A DNA stretch of 64,000 nucleotides from Martinezella miluonensis (GTDB lineage: Bacteria > Pseudomonadota > Alphaproteobacteria > Rhizobiales > Rhizobiaceae). Below, in pieces: positions 41,619-51,513 of this stretch. The stretch lies in NCBI RefSeq assembly GCF_900094545.1, contig NZ_FMAH01000004.1, positions 62,001 through 126,000 on the forward strand. Reading direction: 5' to 3'. Under the pieces are notes generated by a model that made no database searches, was not told the origin of the DNA, and was given only the letters and a program-made list of their open reading frames with translations. The position numbers and the translations under genes are program-made. Positions within the stretch are counted from its first letter, which is position 1. Each line of letters begins with the position of its first letter.

Positions 41619-41914
41619 CGTTGGGGGCGTTGCTCATTCGGCGGCTACGGCCGGCTGAAGCGAGCATATAGGCCTTCGTGAATAAGAACTGCAGGTTTTC
41701 TCGGCGTGGGGAGGGGGCCCTCATGCGCATAGTTCGGCCTTACGATGACATGACCCGATCCTTTCCGGTGGAGTGGCGTTGCATCGAGGAATCACTGTGG
41801 GGACCGATTTGCCTGATCGCCAATCGTTTCGCGCATAGCTGCATTTCCCATTCCAGATAGCGCTTCGCATCATAATAATTTGAATCCTAATTAGTTTGGT
41901 GCTAATAGATTCCC
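41619..41914 (+). promoter_or_regulatory. MarR-gene upstream region with candidate operator
   Basis: About 300 bases with no supported gene. Just before the MarR ATG lies a dense AT-rich palindromic area: perfect palindrome CTAATTAG at 41887-41894, whose ATTAG half also pairs with CTAAT at 41902-41906. Sites like this near the start are typical MarR operators, so autoregulation is likely but inferred. Confidence 0.5.
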
Positions 41915-42388
41915 ATGAAGCCGTTAATCTCCCTGCAACGCATATTCACCGCCAATCTGCTCACAACCGGCCGCCAATGGCGTCGGGTCGTGGATCTCGC
42001 GCTGAGCTCCTATGGCATATCGGAAGCCGCGGCTGCGCCGCTGCTTTGGATTGGCCGTCTGGGAGGAGGTGTGCGGCAAGTGGTTCTCGCCACCTATGTC
42101 GGCATCGAAGGTCCGTCGCTGGTCCGGTTGCTCGATCAGCTCGAAAGCATGGATCTTGTCGTCCGCAAGGATGATCCGACGGATCGGCGTGCGAAGGGCC
42201 TGTGGCTGACGCCGGAAGGCGAAGTTCTGGCCGCGCGCATGGAAGATGCTCTCGACGAACTGCGTGGAAACATCCTCGCCAATGTGGACCCGGCCGATCT
42301 CGAAGCTGCCGTCCGCGTTCTGAAGGCCTTCGAAGAGTTCGAGACGTGGAAGGCCGTGGCTGCCGAGCAGGAGCCGGAGAAGGTCTAA
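41915..42388 (+). CDS. MarR family transcriptional regulator
   Basis: 157 residues, a winged-helix dimer. Seen: SSYGISEAAAAPLLWIGRLG, then EGPSLVRLLDQLESMDLV (recognition helix region) and the wing RKDDPTDRRAKGLWLTPEG with the conserved D-x-R. MarR proteins usually repress a neighbouring efflux operon and release it on binding phenolic ligands. Its TAA shares a base with the ATG of the FUSC gene, so it probably regulates that operon and itself. Confidence 0.92.
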   Translation: MKPLISLQRIFTANLLTTGRQWRRVVDLALSSYGISEAAAAPLLWIGRLGGGVRQVVLATYVGIEGPSLVRLLDQLESMDLVVRKDDPTDRRAKGLWLTPEGEVLAARMEDALDELRGNILANVDPADLEAAVRVLKAFEEFETWKAVAAEQEPEKV

Positions 42389-44460
42389 TGAGCATTCCAT
42401 CCTGGCGCGACTGGCTGTTTTCCGTCAAAGCCTTCATTGCCGCGATCATGGCGCTGTTCATCGCGCTGTCGCTGGACCTGCCGCGTCCCTACTGGGCGAT
42501 GGCCGCCGTCTACGTGGTCGCCAATCCCCTCGCTGGCGCGACCAGCTCGAAGGGGCTCTATCGCGCGCTCGGCACGCTCATCGGTGCCACCGCATCGGTG
42601 ATCCTTGTGCCGCTCTTCGTCAATGCGCCGGAACTACTCTCCGTCGTCGTCGCGCTCTGGACCGGCACCTTGCTGTTCATCTCGATGCTCGACCGCACCT
42701 CGCGCAGCTATGTCTTCATGCTCGCCGGCTATTCGCTGCCGCTGATCGCGCTTCCGACCGTCGGCGCGCCGGAAACCGTATTCGATGTCGCGCTTTCCCG
42801 TTCCGAGGAGATCATCATCGGTATCGTCTGCGCGAGCATCGTCAGCGCCATCGTCTTTCCGAGCAGCGTCGGCACCACGCTCGGCCAGCGCATCGGTTCC
42901 TGGCTGGATGACGCAGGCACCTGGGCCGATGAAATCCTGCGCGGCGAGGGCGCTTCTCCCGCTACGCCGCTGAAGCGCCAGAAGCTTGCCTCGGATGTGA
43001 CCGGTCTCGACCTCGTCATCAGCCAGCTCAAATATGATGCGGGCAGCCGTGACATCGTCAGGCATTCCCGCGAGCTGCGCGGCCGCTTGTTGATGCTGCT
43101 GCCGCTCTTCTCCTCTCTTGCCGATCGCCTGCATGCGCTGAAGGCCGGCGAAAAGCCGTTGCCGCAGGAGCTGGTTGCAGTCCTGAACGATGTTGCCGAT
43201 TGGTTGGGGCAGGGTGGTCGCGGCAAGGCCGATGATACGGCCAATATCTTGTCGAAGAAGATCGAGGAACTGCAGCAGAACGACATTGATCTCGGCTGGG
43301 ATGATCTCGTCCGGTCGAGTGCGCTGGATCGCTTGAAGGAGATCGTCGATCTCTGGCAGGATTGCCTGACGCTGCGCGACCAGATCGTCTCCGGGCAGCA
43401 GGTCGGCACATGGCGCCCCGCTTTCCGCCATCGCAACGTCGTTGGACACATCAGGCACTTTGACTATGCGCTGTTGGCCTTCTCGGCCAGCGCAGTCGTC
43501 GTCGGCATCGCCGTTGCCTGCGTCTTCTGGATCTATTCCGGTTGGCAGGACGGAGCCGGTTTTGTCACCATGGCCGCCGTCGCCTGTTCGTTTTTCGCCG
43601 CGCTCGATCGGCCCGCACCCTTCATCACCTCGATGTTCGTCTGGTGCGCCGTGAGCCTGATTATCGCCAGCGTCTATATCTTCGGCGTATTGCCGTCGAT
43701 CTCCGGCTTCGAGATGCTGGTGCTGGTCTTCGCACCGCCCTTCCTGGTGATGGGCCTGTTGATCCCGCGGCCGCAGACCAACATGCTCGCCATGCTGCTG
43801 GCGGTGAACGGCGCGACCTTCATCGCGCTGCAGGACCGCTATACCGCTGATTTCGGCGCCTTCGCCAATAGTGCGGTCGCGGCTCTGGCGGGCGTCGGCT
43901 TCGCTCTGGTCTGGACCCTGCTGACCCGTCCGTTCGGCGCCGAGTTCGCCGCCTGGCGGTTGGTGCGGGCCGGCTGGACCGATCTCGCCGAAACTGCTGC
44001 CGGTATTCGCCGCGCCGATCATGAGCGTCTGTCCGGCCGTATTCTGGACCGCTTGGGCCAGCTCGTGCCGCGCCTTGCAAGTATCGAAGACCGCGAGCTG
44101 AAGAAGGTCGATGGTTATGCCGATGTCCGTCTCGGTTTCAACGTTCTGATGCTGCAGAAGGAGCGCGGCCAATTGAAGCCGGCGGCCAGCGCATCCGTCA
44201 GCGAAGTCCTGATCGGTGTTTCGGATTTCTATCGCTCGCGGCTGAAGGCCAAGCGTGCTGTCGATCCTTCCGACGACCTGCGCGTGTCGATCGACCGCAG
44301 CCTCGAGGCTGTGGCGCGGGAAAGGCGGCATGCCGGCCGGGCGAGCCTCGATGCGCTTGTCGGTCTTCGCCGGGCGCTCTTCCCCCATGCCGAGCCGCCG
44401 GCGAGCTGGCGACCGCCCGTATCGGATACCACTCAACCACTTTCCATTGCCGCCGAGTAA
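42388..44460 (+). CDS. FUSC/AaeB family efflux transporter
   Basis: 690 residues from the ATG at 42388, overlapping the MarR stop. Two blocks of about five to six membrane helices (residues ~12-165 and ~360-520) each followed by a cytoplasmic helical region, the AaeB/fusaric-acid-resistance layout. Seen: LDLPRPYWAMAAVYVVANP, and LDRPAPFITSMFVWCAVSLI in the second block. With the DUF1656 and HlyD proteins it would export aromatic acids or similar compounds across the inner membrane; the substrate is unknown. Confidence 0.92.
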   Translation: MSIPSWRDWLFSVKAFIAAIMALFIALSLDLPRPYWAMAAVYVVANPLAGATSSKGLYRALGTLIGATASVILVPLFVNAPELLSVVVALWTGTLLFISMLDRTSRSYVFMLAGYSLPLIALPTVGAPETVFDVALSRSEEIIIGIVCASIVSAIVFPSSVGTTLGQRIGSWLDDAGTWADEILRGEGASPATPLKRQKLASDVTGLDLVISQLKYDAGSRDIVRHSRELRGRLLMLLPLFSSLADRLHALKAGEKPLPQELVAVLNDVADWLGQGGRGKADDTANILSKKIEELQQNDIDLGWDDLVRSSALDRLKEIVDLWQDCLTLRDQIVSGQQVGTWRPAFRHRNVVGHIRHFDYALLAFSASAVVVGIAVACVFWIYSGWQDGAGFVTMAAVACSFFAALDRPAPFITSMFVWCAVSLIIASVYIFGVLPSISGFEMLVLVFAPPFLVMGLLIPRPQTNMLAMLLAVNGATFIALQDRYTADFGAFANSAVAALAGVGFALVWTLLTRPFGAEFAAWRLVRAGWTDLAETAAGIRRADHERLSGRILDRLGQLVPRLASIEDRELKKVDGYADVRLGFNVLMLQKERGQLKPAASASVSEVLIGVSDFYRSRLKAKRAVDPSDDLRVSIDRSLEAVARERRHAGRASLDALVGLRRALFPHAEPPASWRPPVSDTTQPLSIAAE

Positions 44461-44464
44461 CATC

Positions 44465-44674
44465 ATGCCCGCAGAATTCGATCTTTATGGCGTCTATATT
44501 CCGCGCCTTCTCGTTCTCATGCTCGTGACGCTGTTTGCCGTCATCATCCTTCGACGCCTGCTCGCATGGATCGGAGCCTACACTCTGGTCTGGCATCGCG
44601 GTCTTTTCGATCTCGCGCTTTACGTCCTGCTGCTCGGTGCCGTCTCCTCTGTCTCTCGTTGGTACTTCACATGA
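44465..44674 (+). CDS. DUF1656 (AaeX-like) small membrane protein
   Basis: 69 residues from the ATG at 44465. It starts MPAEFDLYGVYIPRLLVLML and has two membrane helices with WHRGLFDLALYVLLLGAV between and after; this is the DUF1656/AaeX pattern. Such proteins are always found with FUSC-HlyD efflux genes. Its stop overlaps the next ATG (ATGA). Confidence 0.93.
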   Translation: MPAEFDLYGVYIPRLLVLMLVTLFAVIILRRLLAWIGAYTLVWHRGLFDLALYVLLLGAVSSVSRWYFT

Positions 44675-45561
44675 ACGCGTTGAAACTCATCGGCCGTGTT
44701 GCCGTCACTCTCATCTTCGTCGTCGCTGCTATCTATGTCGGCCGCCAGCTCTGGGGCCATTACATGGAGGAGCCCTGGACGCGCGATGCGCGCCTCAGGG
44801 CCGATGTCGTCGGCATCGCGCCTGATGTCTCCGGCCTCGTAAGCGACGTCCTCGTCAAGGACAACCAGACCGTCAAGAAAGGCGATGTCCTCTTTCGTGT
44901 GGATCGCGATCGCTTTGCCATCGCTCTCGAGCAGGCGGATGCAGTACTCGCAAGCAGCAAGGCCGCCCTAGAGCAGGCTCGTCGCGAGAACGACCGGCAA
45001 GGGCGTCTCGGCGACGCTGCCTCCATGCAGAAGAAGGAACAGGCGCAGACCGCCGAGGAGCAGGCCGAAGCCTCTCTTCGCCAGGTGACTGCCAATCGCG
45101 AACTCGCTCAACTGAACCTCGATCGTTCAGAGGTTCGCGCCACCGTCAACGGCACGATCTCGAACCTCAGCCTGCGTCCGGGTGATTACGTCGCGGCCGG
45201 CACCGCCAAGGTCGCGCTGATCGATACCGACTCCCTCCGAGTCGAAGGTTATTTTGAAGAAACCAAGCTGCCGCGCATCCATGTCGGAGATGAGGTCGCC
45301 ATCCATCTGATGGGCCAGGCCGAAAAGCTGACCGGCCACGTCGAAAGCATCGCTTACGGCATCGAGGATCGCGAACGCACCTCCGGCAGCCTGCTCGCCA
45401 ACATCACGCCGACCTTCAGCTGGGTGCGCCTGGCGCAGCGCGTGCCGGTGCGCATCGCGCTCGACAAGGTGCCCGACGGCACAAAGCTGATCGCCGGCCT
45501 GACGGTGACCGCCGAGGTGCAGGAGAAGGGGCAACCGAAGATCGCCAGCGCGGCGGACTGA
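44671..45561 (+). CDS. HlyD family periplasmic adaptor (AaeA-like)
   Basis: 296 residues from the ATG at 44671. One N-terminal membrane anchor (residues ~8-30), a lipoyl-like half (VVGIAPDVSGLVSDVLVKDN, TVKKGDVLFRVD), a coiled-coil hairpin (~80-150), the second lipoyl half and a beta-barrel (RVEGYFEETKLPRIHVGDEV). It would link the FUSC pump to the periplasm or outer membrane. Last gene of the MarR-FUSC-DUF1656-HlyD operon. Confidence 0.94.
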   Translation: MNALKLIGRVAVTLIFVVAAIYVGRQLWGHYMEEPWTRDARLRADVVGIAPDVSGLVSDVLVKDNQTVKKGDVLFRVDRDRFAIALEQADAVLASSKAALEQARRENDRQGRLGDAASMQKKEQAQTAEEQAEASLRQVTANRELAQLNLDRSEVRATVNGTISNLSLRPGDYVAAGTAKVALIDTDSLRVEGYFEETKLPRIHVGDEVAIHLMGQAEKLTGHVESIAYGIEDRERTSGSLLANITPTFSWVRLAQRVPVRIALDKVPDGTKLIAGLTVTAEVQEKGQPKIASAAD

Positions 45562-45592
45562 CCAAAAATCTGAAAAGGGAGGGCGGCCGGGT

Positions 45593-46246
45593 TCAGGCCG
45601 CTCTGGAACTGGAAGCTGCAACCGGCCTGCGCGCAGCCCGCCGTCTCTCCATCATGATCGGCCGGTAGGATCGATAGAGGATCATGGCGATCAGCAGGCC
45701 GATATAGATGAACTGCTCGAGCGACAGCACCTTGGTCGACAGGGCGAAGTGCAACGCACCGCAGGCGGCGATGATATAGACCAGGCGATGCAGCCAGATC
45801 CATTTCTTGCCGAGTCGCCGGATCGAGAAATTGTTCGAAGTCACGGCAAGCGCCAGCAGCATGACGAGCCCCGCCATGCCGAACATGATGAAGGGCCGCT
45901 TCAGCACGTCATCGACAACAGCCTGCACATCCAGCGCCTGGTCGAGAACCATATAGACGGTCAGATGCATCAGGACGTAGTAGAAACAGAGCAGGCCGAG
46001 CGCGCGGCGATAACGCAGATAGTTCCAGTTGAAGAGATCGCGAAGCGGGGTGACCGCAAGCGTCAGCAGCAGGAAACGGATGGCCCATAGCCCCAGGAAA
46101 AGCTCGAAGGTCTTGACTGCATCGGCGCCGAGCTGGTCCGTGGCGCCGAGATAAAATTCCCAGGCCGCCGGCAAAAGCCCGACGATATACAGCGCCCAGA
46201 CGGAGGCTGATTGCCAGCGCTTGGGGAGAGCGAAGGAAACAGCCAT
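45593..46246 (-). CDS. msrQ: Protein-methionine-sulfoxide reductase heme-binding subunit MsrQ
   Basis: 217 residues with six membrane helices. MsrQ (YedZ) passes electrons from the quinone pool to MsrP. Heme-ligand histidines are in YYVLMHLTVYMV, IWLHRLVYIIA and CGALHFALSTK. The ATG shares one base with the msrP stop (TGATG). Convergent with the HlyD gene. Confidence 0.95.
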   Translation of the reverse strand: MAVSFALPKRWQSASVWALYIVGLLPAAWEFYLGATDQLGADAVKTFELFLGLWAIRFLLLTLAVTPLRDLFNWNYLRYRRALGLLCFYYVLMHLTVYMVLDQALDVQAVVDDVLKRPFIMFGMAGLVMLLALAVTSNNFSIRRLGKKWIWLHRLVYIIAACGALHFALSTKVLSLEQFIYIGLLIAMILYRSYRPIMMERRRAARRPVAASSSRAA

Positions 46247-47196
46247 CAGAAATTCACCCTGAGGTCCATGCCGCTATAGAGGCTTGCCACTTGGTCGGCA
46301 TAGCCGTTGAAGGGCAGGGTGGGATGACGATTGGAGCCGAAGAAGCCGCCTTCGCCGATGCGCCGCTCCGTCGCCTGGCTCCAGCGCGGATGATCGACCG
46401 CCGGATTGACATTGGCATAGAAGCCGTATTCCTGGCTGTTGGTCGCCTGCCAGGTATTCAGCGGCTGCTTGTCGGTAAGCGTGATCCGCACGATCGACTT
46501 GATGCCCTTGAAGCCGTATTTCCAGGGTATGACGAGGCGGATCGGTGCGCCGTTCTGGTTCGGCAGGGTTTCGCCGTAGAGGCCGACGGCGAGCAGCGTC
46601 AGCGGGTTGCGTGCCTCATCCAGACGAAGGCCCTCGACATAGGGCCAATCGAGGGATTGCAGGAGGCCTGACTGTCCCGGCATTTCGGCCGGTCGCACGA
46701 CCGTTTCGAACGCGACGAACTTGGCGCTGCCCTGCGGTTCCACTTTATCGAGCAGGGCCGACAGCTGGAAGCCGTCCCAGGGGATGACCATCGACCAGGC
46801 TTCGACGCAGCGCATGCGATAGACGCGCTCTTCCGGCGGAAACTCCTTGATCAGCGCATCGATGTCGAAAGTGCCGGGCTTGTTGACCATGCCGTCGACC
46901 TTGATGGTCCAAGGCCGCGGTTTGAATTTGCCGGAGAGGTTGGCGGGGTCGGCCTTGTCGAGGCCGAATTCATAGAAGTTGTTGTAGGTGGTGACATCCT
47001 TGATCGGTGTCAGCTTCTCGTTGACCGTATAATTGCTCTTGGTCGCCGTCAGTGCCTCGGCCAGTGCGGCCTTGCCGCCAAGCGCCGTCATGCCGATGCC
47101 GGCTGCGGCCGCCGTCAGGAACTCGCGGCGCTTCAGATAGATCGAGCGGGGCGTAATCTCGGAAGAAGCAATCTTGGGCAGGCGGTAGGAGGCCAT
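46246..47196 (-). CDS. msrP: Protein-methionine-sulfoxide reductase catalytic subunit MsrP
   Basis: 316 residues. A Tat signal ([16 protein letters not shown]) directs export of the folded molybdoenzyme; the molybdopterin-ligating cysteine is C130 in [15 protein letters not shown]. It reduces methionine sulfoxide in periplasmic proteins, with MsrQ as its membrane partner. [13 protein letters not shown] and the C-terminal YSGMDLR fit the family. Confidence 0.96.
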   Translation of the reverse strand: MASYRLPKIASSEITPRSIYLKRREFLTAAAAGIGMTALGGKAALAEALTATKSNYTVNEKLTPIKDVTTYNNFYEFGLDKADPANLSGKFKPRPWTIKVDGMVNKPGTFDIDALIKEFPPEERVYRMRCVEAWSMVIPWDGFQLSALLDKVEPQGSAKFVAFETVVRPAEMPGQSGLLQSLDWPYVEGLRLDEARNPLTLLAVGLYGETLPNQNGAPIRLVIPWKYGFKGIKSIVRITLTDKQPLNTWQATNSQEYGFYANVNPAVDHPRWSQATERRIGEGGFFGSNRHPTLPFNGYADQVASLYSGMDLRVNF

Positions 47197-47534
47197 GAAA
47201 CAATTCCTCTATGCGGTAGCAGCTTCGATATCAGCCATACGCAACGGATGCAGGTTTTGTTACACTCTTAAGCTGGCATTTCTTTGGAAGTGAAAGCAAC
47301 TTTTTGTGTGCGCTTGTGATCGGGCCGTCGCATTCCCAATTCTGAGCTTACAGCGCGATTGCTCGGATGCGGCGCTAGCCCTGCAGCGTACCGGATTCGC
47401 TTGAGTTGATAGTGACAGTATTGCACGATTGGATTAGGACAATTCCAAAAAGCGGAGTTGCCGGCGTTCCCTTCGGCCCGAAACCTTTGGCCCTGCCGAC
47501 GCCGCACAAATTCCAGGATGACGAGGAAGATACC
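47197..47534. promoter_or_regulatory. Divergent region between msrP and ilvD
   Basis: About 340 bases without a gene; it must hold the msrPQ and ilvD promoters. No riboswitch-like fold or convincing hexamer pair was seen. Confidence 0.4.
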
Positions 47535-49373
47535 ATGCCAGCTTATCGTTCCAGAACCACGACCCACGGCCGCAACATGGCCGGCGCACGCGGCCTTTGG
47601 CGCGCGACGGGTATGAAGGACAGCGATTTCGGCAAGCCCATCATTGCGGTCGTCAATTCCTTCACCCAGTTCGTGCCCGGCCACGTTCATCTCAAAGATC
47701 TCGGCCAGCTCGTCGCGCGCGAGATCGAGGCAGCCGGCGGCGTTGCCAAGGAATTCAATACCATTGCCGTCGATGACGGTATCGCCATGGGTCATGACGG
47801 CATGCTCTATTCGCTGCCGTCGCGCGAACTCATCGCCGACAGCGTCGAATACATGGTCAACGCCCATTGCGCCGACGCGATGGTCTGCATCTCCAACTGC
47901 GACAAGATCACCCCCGGCATGCTGATGGCCTCGCTGCGCCTGAACATCCCGACCGTCTTCGTTTCGGGCGGCCCGATGGAAGCCGGCAAGGTCGTTCTGC
48001 AAGGCAAGAAAGTCGCGCTCGATCTGGTCGACGCCATGGTTGCTGCCGCCGACGATAAGATCAGCGACGAGGACGTTCAGGTCATCGAGCGTTCTGCCTG
48101 TCCGACCTGCGGTTCCTGCTCGGGCATGTTCACGGCCAATTCGATGAACTGCCTGACGGAAGCTCTCGGCCTGTCCTTGCCTGGCAACGGCTCGACGCTT
48201 GCAACCCACTCGGACCGCAAGGAACTCTTCCTCGAGGCCGGCCGCCGGGTCGTCGCGCTGGCAAAACGCTATTATGAGCAGGACGATGTGACGGCTCTGC
48301 CGCGGACGATCGCCAGCAAGGGTGCGTTCGAGAACGCCATGGCGCTCGACATCGCCATGGGCGGCTCGACCAATACCGTGCTGCATATTCTCGCGGCTGC
48401 CCACGAGGGCGAAGTCGATTTTACCATGGATGACATCGATCGCCTCTCTCGCCGCGTTCCGTGCCTTTCCAAGGTGGCGCCGGCCAAGGCCGACGTTCAC
48501 ATGGAAGACGTGCATCGCGCCGGCGGCATCATGGCTATCCTCGGCGAACTGAATCGCGCCGGACTATTGAATGCCGATCTGCCGACCGTCCATGCCGCAA
48601 CGCTGGGCGAAGCGCTGGCTCAATGGGATATTGCCGTCACCGACAACAAGGCGGCTCTCGAACTCTTCAGTGCTGCCCCTGGCGGCGTCCCCACCCAGGT
48701 TGCCTTCAGCCAGAGCGCACGCTGGGAAGAGCTTGATCTCGATCGTGAAAAGGGCGTTATCCGCGATGCCCAGCATCCCTTCTCCAAGGATGGCGGTCTT
48801 GCCGTCTTGAAGGGCAATCTGGCGCTCGATGGCTGCATCGTGAAGACGGCCGGCGTCGATGAATCGATCCTGAAGTTCTCCGGTCCGGCCAAGGTCTTCG
48901 AAAGCCAGGACGCCGCCGTCAAGGGCATCCTCAGCAACGAGGTTGTGGCGGGCGACGTCGTCGTCATCCGCTACGAAGGCCCGAAGGGCGGCCCGGGGAT
49001 GCAGGAAATGCTCTATCCAACGAGCTATCTGAAGTCGAAGGGCCTCGGCAAGGCCTGCGCCCTGATCACCGACGGCCGCTTCTCCGGCGGCACCTCCGGC
49101 CTGTCCATCGGTCACGCTTCTCCGGAAGCGGCAAACGGCGGCACGATCGGTCTGGTGCGCGAAGGCGACATGATCGACATCGACATCCCGAACCGCACCA
49201 TCAGCCTGCGCGTCGATGAGGCGGAACTTGCCGCTCGCCGCGAAGATCAGAACGCCAAGGGCTGGCATCCGGCCGAGCCGCGCAAGCGCAACGTCACCAC
49301 CGCGTTGAAGGCCTATGCCGCTTTCGCGACGAGCGCTGACCGCGGCGCCGTTCGCGATCTCGGCGGGAAATAA
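47535..49373 (+). CDS. ilvD: Dihydroxy-acid dehydratase
   Basis: 612 residues from the ATG at 47535 ([20 protein letters not shown]), with GAGGAAG upstream; the frame opens earlier, without family sequence. It dehydrates dihydroxy acids to 2-keto acids in isoleucine, valine and pantothenate synthesis. Iron-sulfur cysteines are in [12 protein letters not shown] and the [11 protein letters not shown] region; [16 protein letters not shown] (C-terminal domain) is intact. Confidence 0.97.
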   Translation: MPAYRSRTTTHGRNMAGARGLWRATGMKDSDFGKPIIAVVNSFTQFVPGHVHLKDLGQLVAREIEAAGGVAKEFNTIAVDDGIAMGHDGMLYSLPSRELIADSVEYMVNAHCADAMVCISNCDKITPGMLMASLRLNIPTVFVSGGPMEAGKVVLQGKKVALDLVDAMVAAADDKISDEDVQVIERSACPTCGSCSGMFTANSMNCLTEALGLSLPGNGSTLATHSDRKELFLEAGRRVVALAKRYYEQDDVTALPRTIASKGAFENAMALDIAMGGSTNTVLHILAAAHEGEVDFTMDDIDRLSRRVPCLSKVAPAKADVHMEDVHRAGGIMAILGELNRAGLLNADLPTVHAATLGEALAQWDIAVTDNKAALELFSAAPGGVPTQVAFSQSARWEELDLDREKGVIRDAQHPFSKDGGLAVLKGNLALDGCIVKTAGVDESILKFSGPAKVFESQDAAVKGILSNEVVAGDVVVIRYEGPKGGPGMQEMLYPTSYLKSKGLGKACALITDGRFSGGTSGLSIGHASPEAANGGTIGLVREGDMIDIDIPNRTISLRVDEAELAARREDQNAKGWHPAEPRKRNVTTALKAYAAFATSADRGAVRDLGGK

Positions 49374-49380
49374 CTAAGCT

Positions 49381-49545
49381 CCTTCGCCCCGCGAAGCGGG
49401 GAGAAGGTGGACTCCAACGGTCGAGCGTAGCTCGGCCGTGAGAGGACGGATGAGGGGCTTTTTCGAGCTTTATCGTGACGGCAGAGTTTGACTTAGGCGC
49501 GCTTGCCCCTCATCCTAGCCCTCTCCCCGCAGGCGGGGGGAGGGG
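49381..49545. repeat. Rhizobial-type intergenic mosaic repeat
   Basis: Three nested inverted repeats: CCTTC(G)CCCCGC / GCGGGG(A)GAAGG (49381-49407); GAGAGGACGGATGAGGGGC (49440-49458) facing GCCCCTCATCCTAGCCCTCTC (49505-49525), the second arm having a couple of extra bases; and a GC-rich hairpin at 49521-49545. The Cs-and-CATCC pattern is that of the RIME-like elements scattered between rhizobial genes. It also lies where an ilvD terminator would be. Confidence 0.7.
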
Positions 49546-49587
49546 ATATCTCCGACGAAGCCCTCCAAGCCTTTGCAAAACACGCCC

Positions 49588-49935
49588 TTACAGCGGCCGA
49601 TTGATCTGCTTATAGGCCTCGTTCAGCTCCTTTTGACGCTCCTGATAGGAAGAGGTGAGGCAAGCGACTTCGGCGCCGCAAGCCTGCCGCTTCTTTAGCC
49701 ATTCCGTCTGTTGATCCTGCATCGCGCCGCGCGCACTCATGGCGAGCAGGCCCGAGAGCAGGTCGAACGTCGTCACCATTCTCACGTCCGCATCGTTGAG
49801 CGCTCTGACGCTGCATATCGTCTTCTCGTCCGGTTTCAGGTTCTGTGCCTCGCAATCGAAGCTGGCAGCATGGGAGGGGCCGGCCATACCGAAGGAGATG
49901 ATGAAGGCGGCTGCGGCAAGATGGATCGATCGCAT
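49588..49935 (-). CDS. LprI-like (DUF1311-type) secreted protein
   Basis: 115 residues with signal peptide (IHLAAAAFIISFGMAGPS, cleavage near SHAA). The mature part fits the lysozyme-inhibitor LprI N-terminal family: SFDCEAQNLKPDEKTICSVR, then cysteines in KKRQACGAEVACLTSSYQER. Family members inhibit lysozyme or are of unknown role; the function here is inferred. Divergent from the serine protease gene. Confidence 0.8.
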   Translation of the reverse strand: MRSIHLAAAAFIISFGMAGPSHAASFDCEAQNLKPDEKTICSVRALNDADVRMVTTFDLLSGLLAMSARGAMQDQQTEWLKKRQACGAEVACLTSSYQERQKELNEAYKQINRPL

Positions 49936-50109
49936 GTGTGGCTCCCTTTGACGATTCCCAACGCGAAATGCATGACAACATGTTTTTGTTCATCGAACCT
50001 GTTTTTTATCGCCGCCAACGTCCATTTATGCTTCATGCTTCCGCCCTCTTTTCTTTCTAGCGTCGGGCGCTACAACGTTGTTTCAAGAGCATTAAAGAAG
50101 GAAGTTTCC

Positions 50110-51513
50110 ATGCAAGTCCTCCTGAGGGGCACCGCCGTTTCGATGATTGCCCTCATCATGGCGATGCCGCTTTCCGCCGAGGCGCAGACGGCGAAGTCGG
50201 TGCCGCAGAGCCAGGTGCAGATGCAGCTTTCCTTTGCGCCGCTGGTCAAGCAGACTGCCGGTGCGGTGGTGAACGTCTATGCCGAGCGTATGGTGCAGCG
50301 TCAGTCTCCCTTTGCCGGCGATCCCTTCTTCGAGAAGTTCTTCGGCCAGCGCATGCCGAATCGCACCGAGAAGCAATCGTCGCTGGGCTCCGGCGTCATC
50401 GTGGAGGCGAACGGCACCGTCATTACCAACAACCATGTCATCGACGGTGCTGACGACATCAAGATCGCGCTTTCGGACGGCCGTGAATTTCCCTGCAAGG
50501 TGGTGCTGAAGGATGATCGCGTCGATCTCGCCGTCCTGAAGATCCAGTCGAAGAACGAGAGCTTCCCGATCCTGCCGATCGCAAATTCCGATGCCGTCGA
50601 GGTCGGTGATCTCGTGCTGGCGATCGGCAATCCGTTCGGTGTCGGACAGACCGTCACGAGCGGCATCGTCTCGGCGCTTGCCCGCAACCAGGTGAAGAAC
50701 GAAGTCGGCTTCTTCATCCAGACCGATGCATCGATCAATCCCGGTAATTCCGGTGGCGCGCTGGTGAATATGAATGGCGAGCTGATTGCGCTCAACACGG
50801 CCATCTTCTCGCAGGGCGGCGGCTCCAACGGCATCGGCTTTGCCATTCCCGCAAATCTCGTCAAGGTCTTCCTTGCGGCTGCCGATCGTGGCGACAAGTC
50901 TTTCGAGCGTCCCTATATCGGCGCCTCTTTCGAACCGGTGACCTCGGATGTCGCCGAAGCGCTTGGCCTGGACAAGGTGCGCGGCGCGCTGGTGACCAAG
51001 GTCGTCGATGGCGGGCCGGCGGCAAAGGCCGGCCTCAAGCCGGGCGAAGTGATCACGGCGCTGAACAATATTCCGGTCGAGCATCCCGATGCGCTCGGCT
51101 ATCGCCTGACCACGGCCGGCCTCGGCGCGACTGTATCTTTGACGGTACTGGACAGCGGCAAGGAACATCAGACCACGATGACGCTTGCCGGAGCGCCTGA
51201 ATCCACGCCGCGCGACGAACGGGTGATCGAGGGCAACAATCCCTTCTCCGGTGCGACCGTCGCCAATCTCTCGCCGCGCGTTGCCGATGATTTGCACCTG
51301 CCACCCGATTCGACCGGTGTCGTCATTGAACGACTGAAGTCCAATTCGCCAGCCGACCGTCTGGGATTTGCGGCGCGGGATATCGTCATTTCGATCAATG
51401 GAGTTGCGATCAACACCACGGAGATTCTTCAGAACACCGTCACCTCCAACCCGAGCTTCTGGCGCGTGGAAATCGAACGCGACGGGCAGCGTATCCGGCA
51501 GTTCTTCCGATGA
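50110..51513 (+). CDS. Do-like periplasmic serine protease (DegP/DegQ family)
   Basis: 467 residues from the ATG at 50110 (MQVLLRGTAVSMIALIM), with AAGGAAG upstream. Signal peptide, then trypsin-like domain with triad H109 (ITNNHVIDG), D139 (DDRVDLAVLK) and S214 (INPGNSGGAL), then two PDZ domains (about residues 275-365 and 385-465). Periplasmic protease/chaperone for misfolded envelope proteins. Shorter N-terminal region than E. coli DegP. ATGA overlap with rarA. Confidence 0.95.
   Translation: MQVLLRGTAVSMIALIMAMPLSAEAQTAKSVPQSQVQMQLSFAPLVKQTAGAVVNVYAERMVQRQSPFAGDPFFEKFFGQRMPNRTEKQSSLGSGVIVEANGTVITNNHVIDGADDIKIALSDGREFPCKVVLKDDRVDLAVLKIQSKNESFPILPIANSDAVEVGDLVLAIGNPFGVGQTVTSGIVSALARNQVKNEVGFFIQTDASINPGNSGGALVNMNGELIALNTAIFSQGGGSNGIGFAIPANLVKVFLAAADRGDKSFERPYIGASFEPVTSDVAEALGLDKVRGALVTKVVDGGPAAKAGLKPGEVITALNNIPVEHPDALGYRLTTAGLGATVSLTVLDSGKEHQTTMTLAGAPESTPRDERVIEGNNPFSGATVANLSPRVADDLHLPPDSTGVVIERLKSNSPADRLGFAARDIVISINGVAINTTEILQNTVTSNPSFWRVEIERDGQRIRQFFR

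Noticed and set aside
42634..44466. A 610-codon minus-strand frame opposite the FUSC gene
   Set aside because: Antisense shadow rich in Asp, Gln and Arg; the plus strand encodes the real transporter.
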